DNA of 64,000 bases from Aquanectria penicillioides (taxonomy: Eukaryota; Ascomycota; Sordariomycetes; Hypocreales; Nectriaceae). The notes below the pieces were generated by a model. It saw nothing but the letters and a program-made list of their open reading frames with translations, made no database searches and was not told where the DNA came from. The stretch covers positions 3,410,001 through 3,474,000 of the forward strand of contig PYIU01000006.1 in NCBI GenBank assembly GCA_003415625.1, given 5' to 3'. Positions 9,658 through 19,521 of the stretch are shown here, piece after piece; positions within the stretch are counted from its first letter, which is position 1; each line of letters starts with the position of its first letter. Both the position numbers and the translations under genes were made by a program.

Positions 9658-12518
9658 ATGGCCAATACAAATAACAGCCCTGTCAGGCAAACATTCGGCA
9701 TGAGCCTCGTTCTCAAGCCTCGCAAAACCTGGCCTTATGCCCGAAATTCACCAAAAGACTCTGTGGGACAGCGGCGCGGGACCCTACCCTTGAACCATCT
9801 GATCCATGTGGATTGTTGGGACGCTGTTGGTGATGCCAGAAGGGAATTCGCCGGTGACTTGAAGGACAAAATATTGAGTTACCTCAAACAACACGACGAA
9901 GTCCAAGACTCTGGGAATCTGGTCAACCTGTCACTATTCATGGTTGGAAGGTCCGAGTTGCACGCAAAACCAACCATCATGTTTGTTTCTGAGAACAAAA
10001 AGGCCCGGAAGGAAGCCTTCTCCATGATCAAGAACAGTGGCATCCTCCAGGAGTTTCCTGGATTCGAGCTTGCCCACATTCCTCTCGCTGCTGAGTTTGA
10101 AAACCTGCGGTTCCTTGCTGATGGAGCTGAATTTGTGCCCCCCGATATCCAATCATCCAAGGATCCACTCGAAATTTTCTCCTGCTCAGGTGATGCGTTG
10201 GGAAGCAACCGCCTCTGCTATTACCCGAACCCAGATTCTGAGATACCTCATATGGCAACAGCTGGCGGCATGGTCACATTACGGGGAAACCAGTTTCTTC
10301 TCACTGTCAATCATTTCTTGGACGAAGCACAAAAACTAGAGGAACACACCATCGTCTCAAATTTGGTACCGGAAGACTCCGAGGACGAGGACTGCGAAAT
10401 AACCGGATTTAGTGACTTTGAAGACGAAAACGAGGACCAGAACGAGGACTACTTTATTGAAACCACCAGCCGAGGAAGCATGACGCCCGAGTCAGAAACC
10501 TCAGACAGTGATCACTCTGACAGCGGCAACGGTGACACATCTGTTATTTCACCGGAGGGCACAATCAATGGTAGAGACGGAATCGCAGCACTTCGAGAAA
10601 GATTGGAAGGTTTAGCGCAGAATGGGGTAAGCCTTCAATCGGCTCAGATCACCAAAACCGAATGTTCAAGAGTAGGAACAGTAGTCCAACGTTCACGCCA
10701 GCTTGACTATTGCCTCATACAGGTCTACCCCGATTGCCGCACCCTCGGAACCATCCTAGAAAACAGAATCGAGCTTGGTGACGTCTCAAGAATCGAAACA
10801 GGCCCACGAGACACTGCAGTGAAGACAGTTACCCCGGATGCAGGGATCGTGGGCGGTACATTATCGGGAACACCGTCTTACATCCGGCTCCCACATTCCA
10901 AGAACTTTAGTGAAATATACACAGCCAGATTTAATCGCCCGCTTGTGCCAGGTGATTGTGGTAGCTGGGTTTTGGATGCTGTCACCGGAAAGCTCTTTGG
11001 GCATGTTTTTGCAGGCAGTCCCACTAGCGGACTTGTTATGATCATTCCTGCATGTCATGTTTTCTCAGAGGCTTATACTTTATTGGAGAGCAAATCTTGT
11101 TCTGAAACCGTCCCTGCCAAGAAAAGCGGAAAGAGAAGACAAGAAGTTGAGGGCGAGTATCAGGTAGCCTGGATAAAGGCTATAGACTTGTCGCGCCACT
11201 CTTCTCTCGTTCTTTCTCTTATGGATACCATATACACCGATCCTCCGTTGCCCAGTGCAAGGGGCATAGCTGCGAACGGGAGCCATTCGACCAGACACAC
11301 TCCTAAGTCGTGGGGACAGGGCAATCCAAGGTGGCGGGATCATATACAGTGGGTTGCTGATCATACAGCCACGAGCGCTGTCAAAACAACAACCCTGCAC
11401 CCTGTGCAAAGCAAGGCGCTCAAGGATCCAATCGATTGCGATTCTGCCCAATTAGAAACTACAAATCCAGTAGCCTCTATCAAGTCAGAGTTAACGCATG
11501 CATTTTATGGTGGCCTTGCAATACTCAGGCACTGTCCCGCACCCATTTTGCCCTGCATTGATGGAACCTCGCAGGTGGTTTTGGCAGAGTTGGTACGGGC
11601 GCCGGCCAGTCAAACACTAAACCAGAAGTCCAGACAAGGGTTGTTGAGTCTCGACACGCTTCAACAACAAATTTTCTATGCGATCGAGCACGAGAAACGA
11701 TTTCGACAGCGTTCACAAGGCCGAATACTCGTGAATCAGAGGATTCCAAGGGGTTTGAATATCCAGAAACCTAGCTTCATATTTAGTGTCGCATACTCTG
11801 CATATGCAAGAAAGTGTGACGACTGGAGTGCGGGTATATTCATCACACCCATGGAAGACTGTCAGTCTTACATGTGTCCATATGTCTATGGTAAGTTCGG
11901 TTCAGTTTTTCTTCGTCAATCGATTTTCTATTTTCATTGACCTAGGAATGTGGCCAAGTTCCACTACAAACTGCTATTTGATTTAGTCTCTAACTGTTGG
12001 CAGGTAAAATGAACATCGGAATACACCTTTTGGGCTCGACTGGAACGTCAGTTCAGATGCTCAGTCATACTCTTGCCTGCAAAACCTCAGAGACTGAGAA
12101 GCAAGATATGAAGAGACAAGCAAGGCTCATCGCAATCAGACGTGCAATAGTGCTTATAGCTACGGAATGCTCAGACTTTTGGAAATGCCATATGTGTCGG
12201 TATATTCCAACTATACGCTGTTGTCGGAATGATACCAACCCTGAAGGTTTGTTGCCATTGTTAGCGGGAATCTCAGCTTACCACCAGCCAAAACAATACT
12301 TTCGGATACACGTGATTCAGAAGCAACATACCGATCAGCACTTCGATACATGGATCATATCGCTGAACAGCTCAAACTCTTGGTTGAGGCATGGTCAATT
12401 ACCGAGAATCAACCAAATTCTTCCCAGAGCTCCGCTGAGAGAAGAATATGTGCTTATAGAGGGACGCTGTAACTGCTACAATGTCTTTGTCTGGAGTACG
12501 GGCTGTACCCAATGCTGA
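9658..12518 (+). CDS. Trypsin-fold protease with Cys in the nucleophile position
   Basis: Exon 1 is 9658..11890 and exon 2 probably 12004..12518, joined by a 113-nt intron (GTAAGT ... CTAAC ... CAG). The N-terminal domain (about residues 85-150) resembles that of the protease at 27-2365. The chymotrypsin-fold triad is His219 (LTVNHF), Asp350 (LDYCLI) and Cys434 in GDCGSWV. The usual Ser is Cys, as in chymotrypsin-like cysteine proteases. An acidic Asp/Glu/Ser-rich insert (about 238-290) lies between His and Asp. About 280 residues after the domain have no recognisable motif. The last exon is uncertain: another frame at about 12100-12450 also reads like protein (EATYRSALRYMDH), so a further intron or frameshift may exist there. 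Divergent partner: the membrane protein at 7948-9063. Confidence 0.7.
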
Positions 12519-12921
12519 TAGATGTCGGTGGAGTTTGATTCTCGTATAACACGGCGTTTGGGGAGTAAAATTTGGGTTTTCGGCTCTCTCAGTTCCCGTG
12601 CTCAAGGTCAAATGATCTCTCTTCACTGTCGCCATTATGGGCTTTCATCAGGTTTCTTTTAAACCGGCGTCTTTTCTATCATTTATTTCTCAATTTCCCT
12701 TTCCTATCACTTCGAATAGTTAGCGAGCCAAGGCCGGTTTAGTTGTGTTTCAAGTAGCTCAGACTCCTTATATAGGTGCATATGCAATTGTAATCCTAGA
12801 TTTATTCATGGTAGCACTTGTGATTCAACAATTAGAACCGCAGCCTTCATTACATATCACTCTTTTCGTCCACTCACGCTTTCCAAACGGCACGAAGCTG
12901 CCAGCAAGTCAATTAGGGTAA
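12519..12921. other. Intergenic region, 403 bp
   Basis: Nothing recognisable; moderately AT-rich sequence between the end of protease 2 and the dead aminopeptidase. Confidence 0.5.
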
Positions 12922-13528
12922 TCACCCGGACTCATATTCGTCCCTGACAGCCCGGGCGGCTTCGATGATTCGCTTGAGTATTGAAGAGTCATTCTTGGAG
13001 AAATTATTAGTTTGTTTCTGGAGAGACTTGGTTTTTGATCGTGTAAATGGTTGAATCCAGGTAGGTACTCGCAAGTTGTCCAAGGGTAACAACGAGCTCT
13101 GTTGTCTACCTGACATCATCCACATCGTAGGTTTCCAGCGCCTCTTCGATACCCACAGGAAGCCCAAACCAAACCAAATGACTTCCTCTGGATCAAGAGG
13201 CGGGATGAAAAGGGTAGACTCGGACGACTACAAGTCGTACACAAAATCACAGTCGCCGAGGTTGCAGCCCGTGAGATAGTAGAAATTGCGACGTTGGCTG
13301 AATACCATTATTAGCCACAAGTCACCACAGCAGGATACCAACACACCTCAACACCTCAGCTTCATCGCTGTCCTCAATCAGCTTGATCGTGCTGCCCTCG
13401 AGATACAGCGCTCTGTAGGCAGGCTCCTGGCCCCGGATCAACCGCACCACCTTGTCGGCATAAGCTTTTCCAGGATACTTCCCCTTCAGGATTTCTTCAG
13501 AGCTTTGGTCCATGATAAGAGCTGCCAC
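12922..13528 (-). pseudogene. Xaa-Pro aminopeptidase (pepP-type) 5' relic
   Basis: The first exon encodes a typical M24-family N-terminus (DQSSEEILKGKYPGKA, LYLEG). After a normal-looking intron (GTGTTG ... CAG) come [10 protein letters not shown] and FIPPLDPEEV, which are family hallmarks. The copy is broken. A TAG stop follows FVYDL, a one-base frameshift follows VIW (the GIEEALETYDVDDV segment is in another frame), another TAG follows, and a later piece ends at RAVRDEYE. The whole metal-binding catalytic half is missing. The gene was cut down to about its first third and then accumulated mutations. It cannot make an active peptidase. Confidence 0.8.
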
Positions 13529-13530
13529 GT

Positions 13531-13979
13531 CTCAGCAAAGGCTTGGTCGTGAGGTCAAGTTGATTGCGAATCGATATAAGCTGGCAATCAGCCAAGCAAG
13601 TTGGCCGACGCTGGGGGGAGTTCGCCGATGGGCCCCTCAAGGGGAATTATAGGGCGTGGATCAGGCCCTGGATCAGGGCGCGGCCGCTGAAGTTTAGTGG
13701 GTGGGCCCCTGTTCGGCCAACTCTCGCATTCAGGCGGCTCAGGAGTGTAATCTCATCGGCAAACTTCAATGGGTCCAATTGGCATGTCATTCACTCTCCT
13801 CGCCTATCTATTTACCCCAAACATAGATCCTCATGAGATTTAGGATCGCCCATCCGATAAAGGAACCCAAGGCCGTAAATATCCGTTTATAGATCCGGGC
13901 AATCTTGTGCCAAGCCATCATTGTAACAACTTCGTCCGGTGGTGTGATGCCGCTGATCGGGTAACCACACGGATATGAA
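13531..13979. other. Intergenic region with GC-rich block
   Basis: No gene seen. The stretch at about 13600-13740 is GC-rich with near-repeated GGATCAGG elements (13659-13677). It may be a relic of repetitive DNA, but no inverted termini or target duplication could be identified. Confidence 0.35.
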
Positions 13980-16255
13980 TCAATTACATACTAACTGCGG
14001 AGAAGCCCCGGATACTCCGGGTTCGTTGCCCTTCTTGATCAGCTCGGTGGCTTGGATGAAGAATGAGTCGATCCGGAGCATGGCCGGCCGCAAAAGCACC
14101 AATGAAGCATCGTCCTTGGCAGCCCCGAGCCGCTGCAACGCTTGGTGATACTTTTCTAGCAGTTGATAAGCGGCTTGGACGTCATGTGGCTGCGACGATA
14201 GTAGAAAGAGATAGATGAGGAAATTTCCGCACAGAATCAGCTGAGACCGAGCATCTGCGGATGTTAGTGGGGATCATCGAAAGGAGCAACTAACTTACGT
14301 CGGCCCCAGAAGCTCGTTAGCTCCCCCGGGGAAATATTGCCCATGAACGCCGTAAACGACTTAAACTCGGTCAAGGCAATGGACAACCATTGCTGAAGGT
14401 TTGAGCCGGGAGTTGCCTTTGCCTCCTTTGTTGCCGGAGACATCAGGCCGCGGAACAGGAGGGCCTGGGTAGCGTGGAATGAGAGGTTGAGGGGGCCTAG
14501 TTGGTTAGCCAAGTCAGGCAAGTCAGGCAAGTCAGGCAAGTCAGGCAAGTCAGGCAACTGCTTGATGAAACTTACAGTTGTGATGGGTGTCGATTCCAAC
14601 CCGTAAACAGCTTGGAATCAAGCTTGTCCAGTCTTTTAGGCGCTTTCGAATTTCAACGAGCTGGGTGCGTGATTGCGGGTTGCTCATGTTTCTCTTCACT
14701 TGACTACGAGTTGTTAGAGAGTTTCAAGCATCAAAAGCAAGCATCAGGCAAGCAACGTACAAGCCACAGTCAAGAATGTCTCGCAGGTTACGAGCAATCT
14801 TGATCATCTCTAGGAAACGGGCACCATTTTCAACCTTGAACCGGGTGTTTTCAGGGTAAACCAGGTAGTGAAGATCGTCTGGCACGTCTTCGTCAAACCT
14901 AGCATCGTCTTCATCAGGAGGCGACGTATCAAACGTATCGGCTCCAATGTGCGGGGGGTTGCCGTGACATGCTGCAGACCAACAGTCAGTAGCGTAGGCG
15001 AACCACCACAGCTTTTTCCGTAAGCGCTTTTCCCAAGTGGCAATGTTCCATGGCATCGGGTCCTGGTGCAGGCCAATCATCTGCGCGCACGCGGTAGCCT
15101 GCGCCGTCAACGTCCAAGTAGTCGGGGTCTCAACGCTGTCGATCTCCGGAGGAGTCAGGTGCAGCAGCAAGAGGCACGCCTGCAGCTTGAATAGGTTAGG
15201 CGCCTCGAGCTCCCGTCTTAGAGACGAGTGGGCGTGGTTGATGAGCTGGAACTGCTCAAAGGGGCGAGGCCGAGGCAACGACTTTTCACGGTTCCAAAAG
15301 ACACAGGCCATGGCATATATAGCGCCTCGCAACGACGCCGGCAACTCGTCCCTGGCGGTTGCATATCGTCTGAGGAACCTCACCTTGGAGACGACCGGAT
15401 AGACTGGGTGGACATGTCTAAAGTAGAGACGTACGAGGGCCGGACCGTGAGGCCCCACGAGAGCTTCGACGCCGTGAGAGGCCTCGGCCAGGGCGGCATC
15501 GGTGTGAGGCGGGAAGCCATTGAGCAGCAGGAGGAAGTGAAGGGGGTGCTGATGCGGCTGCAAACTGCCATCGTAGACCTGGATGATCTTGGCGTCGATC
15601 TCGTTCTGCTCGTCCAGGATGACAGACCGGAAGGCATCGAGAAAGTGCGTGTCCTGCTCAGCAGCAAGCCCCATGCAGTGCGAGGTCCTGTCGCCAAGAT
15701 CCTCGAGGGCATAGACGGCGGCCTCGTCCTGGTCCTGGTCCCGGTCCCGGTCCCGCGGCGAGATGCCCAGCGACGACGAGCGCTCGCCGTCCTCGGAGAT
15801 TGAGTGGGCGGCGGCAGTTGTCTCAGAGATGTCATCGCCGCGCGGGTCAGTTCCAGACGGCGACGGCAGGCCCTCAGTGGCGTCGGCAAAGGGCGAGCGC
15901 GGCGACAGCTCTGAGGCTCCCGCCCGGGGCGCTGACGGCGTGTCAATCGCGGACGACTGGCAAACCAGGCCCCTGCTCTTACAGAAGAGACCTATGCATC
16001 GTTAACAAGACTGGATCCTTGGCGGCTCGCGGCTCGACGGCGGCGCGGTGCAGGCTCACACGGGGGTTTGTTTGGGATCACGCATGCCGTCTTGCGGCGG
16101 CGACACGTGTCGCACGGGCGGTTCTTGCGGCTTCGTGGCTGTCGCGCGTGGCCAAAGTTGCTCCGGATGGTGTATTTTCGCGAGGAGCTGGAGCCGGAGC
16201 TGCCTCCTCCCCGTGCGGACGACTCGGGATGGGGCTCCATGCCATCAGACTCCAT
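13980..16255 (-). CDS. Zn(II)2Cys6 transcription factor, hydantoin module
   Basis: Five exons: 16060..16255, 14761..15991, 14576..14703, 14299..14496 and 13980..14254. All phases close exactly, giving 675 residues. The zinc cluster spans the first intron: CDTCRRRKTAC, then Cys, then CLFCKSRGLVC (CX2CX6CX7CX2CX6C). Arg/Asp repeats follow, then a fungal_trans-type middle domain with VRLYFRHVHPVYPVV, LRLYxL-like helices and KLWWFAYATDCW. An in-frame TGA directly precedes the ATG at 16255, fixing the start. It is tandem with and just downstream of the permease gene and likely controls it and the hydantoinase. The third intron consists largely of a 9-bp tandem repeat. Target and inducer are inferred from position only. 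Confidence 0.85.
14511..14555. repeat. 9-bp tandem repeat inside an intron
   Basis: Five perfect copies of AAGTCAGGC lie within the 79-nt third intron (14497-14575) of the regulator gene, leaving little room besides the splice signals and branch site. Confidence 0.9.
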
Positions 16256-16691
16256 TCAACTGAGGAGGGTGAAGGAGTTGACCGAGGGTTCGGCGGACTC
16301 ATATTTCGCCGATCGAGGGACAGTTGGCCGACGGAGTTTGCCGAAGCCGGCTGCTTGGAACGGGCGGTTGCTGCAGGAATCGTCTCAGCGGTCTCAGCGG
16401 TCTCAGCAGTCTCAGCGGTCTCAACCGTCTTAGTGGCTGTCCCAGCGGTCTGACAGCGCGGCAAACATCAGACAACACATGTAGGAACGAACGGTTTGAC
16501 AGCTCGGGATTGATAAACAATGGCCCAGAAATCTAATCATTTTCTTATCAAGATAGCCGAGATTAAAATGCCCCGGAATTACTATTGTACTACTGTATAC
16601 TACCTACGCTACATATATGCACTGGGCCTGCTAGTCCCACTTATCCCGACGCGAACCGCTCCCATCAATGTCATGTCAGCCAGTTACGCTG
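16256..16691. promoter_or_regulatory. Promoter region of the hydantoin-module regulator
   Basis: A 436-bp gap between the permease stop and the regulator start. It contains the 9-bp repeat array described separately and an AT-rich stretch at about 16530-16620. No defined operator was recognised. Confidence 0.4.
16382..16426. repeat. 9-bp tandem repeat upstream of the regulator
   Basis: Five near-perfect copies of GTCTCAGCG (the third ends in A and the fifth has two changes), 127-171 bp upstream of the regulator's start codon. It reads as a Thr-Ala-Glu repeat on the minus strand, but that frame is not part of the gene. Confidence 0.85.
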
Positions 16692-18737
16692 CTAAAACAG
16701 AACCTGGCTAGTCGTCATCGTCTCCTTGTCTCGATGTCCGCTTCCTGCAAACTCCTCAACCAGCCTGGACGTGTCCGTCTCGTCCCATCGGTTCTGATAC
16801 TCCTGCTGCAGCGTCTTGGCGCTGGGGCTCTCGCGGACGAAGGCGTCCAGACGGGCATCGGGGAACACCATGTGAAGAACTGTGTACACCAGGCCACTGG
16901 CAAGGAATCCATACAGATAGTTGAGATAGTACAGCTCGGTTGCGCCAGCCGGGACCGTGACGTCGGCATTGACGGCCGCAACAAACCCAGGCAACAACGG
17001 AGCAACTCCGACAACCCACTACAAGACATTAGCTAGTATCACACATTTACATGTTGAAGTACATACCGCAATGGGGGCTCGCCAGTTAACGCCCCAGGTA
17101 TACCAGTACACGCTATCCTTGTTGCCGCAGTAGAGGTCGTCAATGTTCATCTTCTGCTTGCATACGATAACATAGCTAGCCACCATCAGACCCGTCATGG
17201 GTGCAAGGAACACTCCGTAACCCGACAGGACAGTCAGGAAAGTAGTGGCGCCGTTGACCAGTTTCCAGGGGTTGACCACGGGGCTGACAATGGCCACAAT
17301 GTAAGCGCCTCGACGGATATTGATGTACTTGGGGAATACGGAGGACAAGTCAATGCCTCCGGCCAGGGCGTTTCCGGGTGTGTTGCTGCCAATCTGAGAG
17401 ATTACCATGGCCAAGCCCGCAAAGAAGAGGGCGGCACGAGTTCCAGGGCTGTTGTCCTTTTCAAGGAGGCGCACAAACAGCGTCGGGGGTTCCACACGGC
17501 CTCGCCCAGTCGGTTCTGGGTTGCAGCCGTGACGAGGATTCCGATGACCGAGGCCAAGATGCCGTACAGAGGAAAAGCCACAGCCTGTCCCCAGATGGCG
17601 TCCATGGGGCGCTTCGCCAGACGAGCATAGTCGTTTTGGTTGAGGATACCCGCGGCAATGGAACCCACGGTCGACATGATGCCCATGATCATCAGCCAAG
17701 CCACACTGGCCGGTCCTCCAGTGGCGGGGAGGCTCACGTCGTTGGTGATGGTGTCTCCGAAGCCTTCCGATCCCATGGTGGCCAGGGCCCAGATCAGGAG
17801 CACGATGAAGAAGACGATGGTGACGGAGCTGGAAACATTGAAAAAGGTCTGCAGCTTATGGGGATGGATCCAAAGCACGGGGAGGTTCAGCACGCAAAAG
17901 ACAATGTAGGCGACAAAAGTAGCCGTCGTCATGCCGGTGTCCTCGGGCATGTGGTTGGGGATGTGGTCCTCCAGCTTGGGGTCCCACGACAGCAGGATGA
18001 GGTAGAGGCATTGGCCGCCGACAAACGACTGGAAGCCATACCAGACTGCAGCGGCACATCAGGTTAGAAGGTGAAACAGAAATGACTCTCGTCAACGTGC
18101 GTCAAAACAGAGGCCGTACCAAACGACAGGAAGATGCGATTCCAGATGACGAACTGGGAACCCCAGATGCCCCACACTCCGCGACTAAAGACGGGGAAAC
18201 CAACTGGAGTAGTCCCTGTGTTAGCATCTCACGCTCACGCGATCTCAGGGAAGACCCAGCTAAATTACGCACTATGATAGTATGCGCCGGCCATGGATGC
18301 CAGCAGCAGTGCCACAGTGGCTACCAAGTTGCCGACGACGATGGCTGCATCGCGTCGTGTTAGCAACGTCGTCACGTCACAGTCCCGCGGATCTTTGAAC
18401 CTACCAATGATGGCCTGCCACCAGGTCAGGCCGATGGGAATCAAGGCGCTGCCGGTGAGGTAGGTGGCAATGTTGCAATTGATCAAGAGCCCTACAGGTA
18501 GTCAGCGCTTCCGATCTGGAACTGCATCGCGTGCGTCGCATCGGGCAGCATTACAGAAGTTGTGGTAGGCGAAGAACGTCCACGTGCGCCTCTCGGCCTC
18601 CACGGGGCGGACATCGTCGTTCTACACAGCGTGGTTAGAGGCCTTGCATCGTCACGGTTGCGAAGGATGGAGGTGCATACAATCCATCGCGATCCATGCG
18701 GCAGCTTGACGCGTTGGAGCAGGTCCTGAAGGCCCAT
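16692..18737 (-). CDS. NCS1-family nucleobase/hydantoin permease (one-base frameshift)
   Basis: Seven exons: 18681..18737, 18555..18621, 18405..18491, 18273..18344, 18120..18203, 17067..18045 and 16692..17018. NCS1 (purine/pyrimidine/allantoin/hydantoin) features are the N-terminal WxxFAYHNF-type segment, the TGSALIPIGLTWWQAIIG helix and the WGxWGxQFVIWNR segment. Also visible are GILNQNDYARLAK, ISQIGSNTPGNALAGG and a C-terminal LPGFVAAVN with NYLYGF. About 12 membrane helices are expected. The frame breaks after AVWNP at a G5 run (17485-17489, plus strand). One extra base makes exon 6 phase fit both neighbours exactly. All other splice phases are clean, so the lesion is isolated. Divergent from the hydantoinase gene, it likely imports the substrate (hydantoin or a related ureide). 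Confidence 0.82.
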
Positions 18738-19521
18738 GGTTGAATAGTGACCCAGAATAAATGGGTAAAAAAAAAAAAAAGATAAAAAAAATATTAAAAA
18801 TGGAAACAAAATAGAGCCCCCCGACTGAACTGTGTCACGGCACTGTCAAGGGCAAGGGGGAATGCAAAAAGGGGCGTGCGAGCAAAGCGAACCTGCGAAA
18901 CAACAGGCTCCTGGCGTCTTGGCCGAGCAAGCGCAGCAGAGGGACGCTTTTAAGAACGACTTGTAGATATCCTCAAGCCAGGCTTTGAGCGATAGACGAT
19001 AGACAGAGAAGTCATAGTTGGGGAAAATAGAGATGGACGGTTAGGCGTTGGGCCCATCCACACCACCCACGCATAGACCCCCCGACACATATCCGTAGAC
19101 CTTCCTGGCTTTTCTCATTGCTGGGGAGCGACACGCGGAGATCGGCCAAGTAGCCGTAGCGTCGGCAAACGCGCAGGCGAGCCATGGGCGCTCCACAGGT
19201 CGGGGAACAACACCCTTGTCGTCGGCCAAGTGGCAACCTGCCTGCCATCGCTGTGCGGATACAGCGAGTGTTCTCCATCTTCCCCATGAGCCGGCAGCTC
19301 GGGACCCGTTGGGTTGGACGGGACGAGCCCACGAGGAACCACAGAGAGGGACAAGTGCGGGTAATACTGCAATGGCTAAAGCCTGGCCTGAGCTGGTTGA
19401 TGGATGGATGGGAAGAAGGGTCGTGTAAATACAAGTGGTGCCGTCGTCCCTCCTCATCCGCGCGGCTGTTGGATCACTACAGTCGAGACAAGACACAATC
19501 CTTCCTCTGGCCTCCATCGTC
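18738..19521. promoter_or_regulatory. Divergent promoter, permease / hydantoinase
   Basis: A 784-bp gap between divergent start codons. It has an A-rich tract at 18768-18810 close to the permease start. No repeated operator stood out. ORFs on both strands here are GC-driven and not credible. Confidence 0.45.

Noticed and set aside
10938..10960. GDCG motif as evidence for a viral 3C-like protease insertion
   Set aside because: The surrounding protein, intron and neighbours are a fungal family, and the sister gene has Ser at the same place; no viral context.
12200..12264. Possible additional 65-nt intron in the last exon of protease 2
   Set aside because: Donor and acceptor look acceptable, but the resulting frame meets a stop soon after; the model stays with one intron and is flagged as uncertain.
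14511..14555. CRISPR-like array
   Set aside because: Nine-bp units without spacers in a eukaryotic intron; a simple tandem repeat.
15228..15803. Plus-strand ORF opposite the hydantoin-module regulator
   Set aside because: Antisense shadow of a GC-rich exon whose own frame, splice phases and domain are clear.
16078..16464. Minus-strand ORF with a Thr-Ala-Glu repeat as N-terminus of the regulator
   Set aside because: The zinc-cluster frame is different and has an in-frame TGA directly before its ATG at 16255; the repeat is non-coding upstream sequence.
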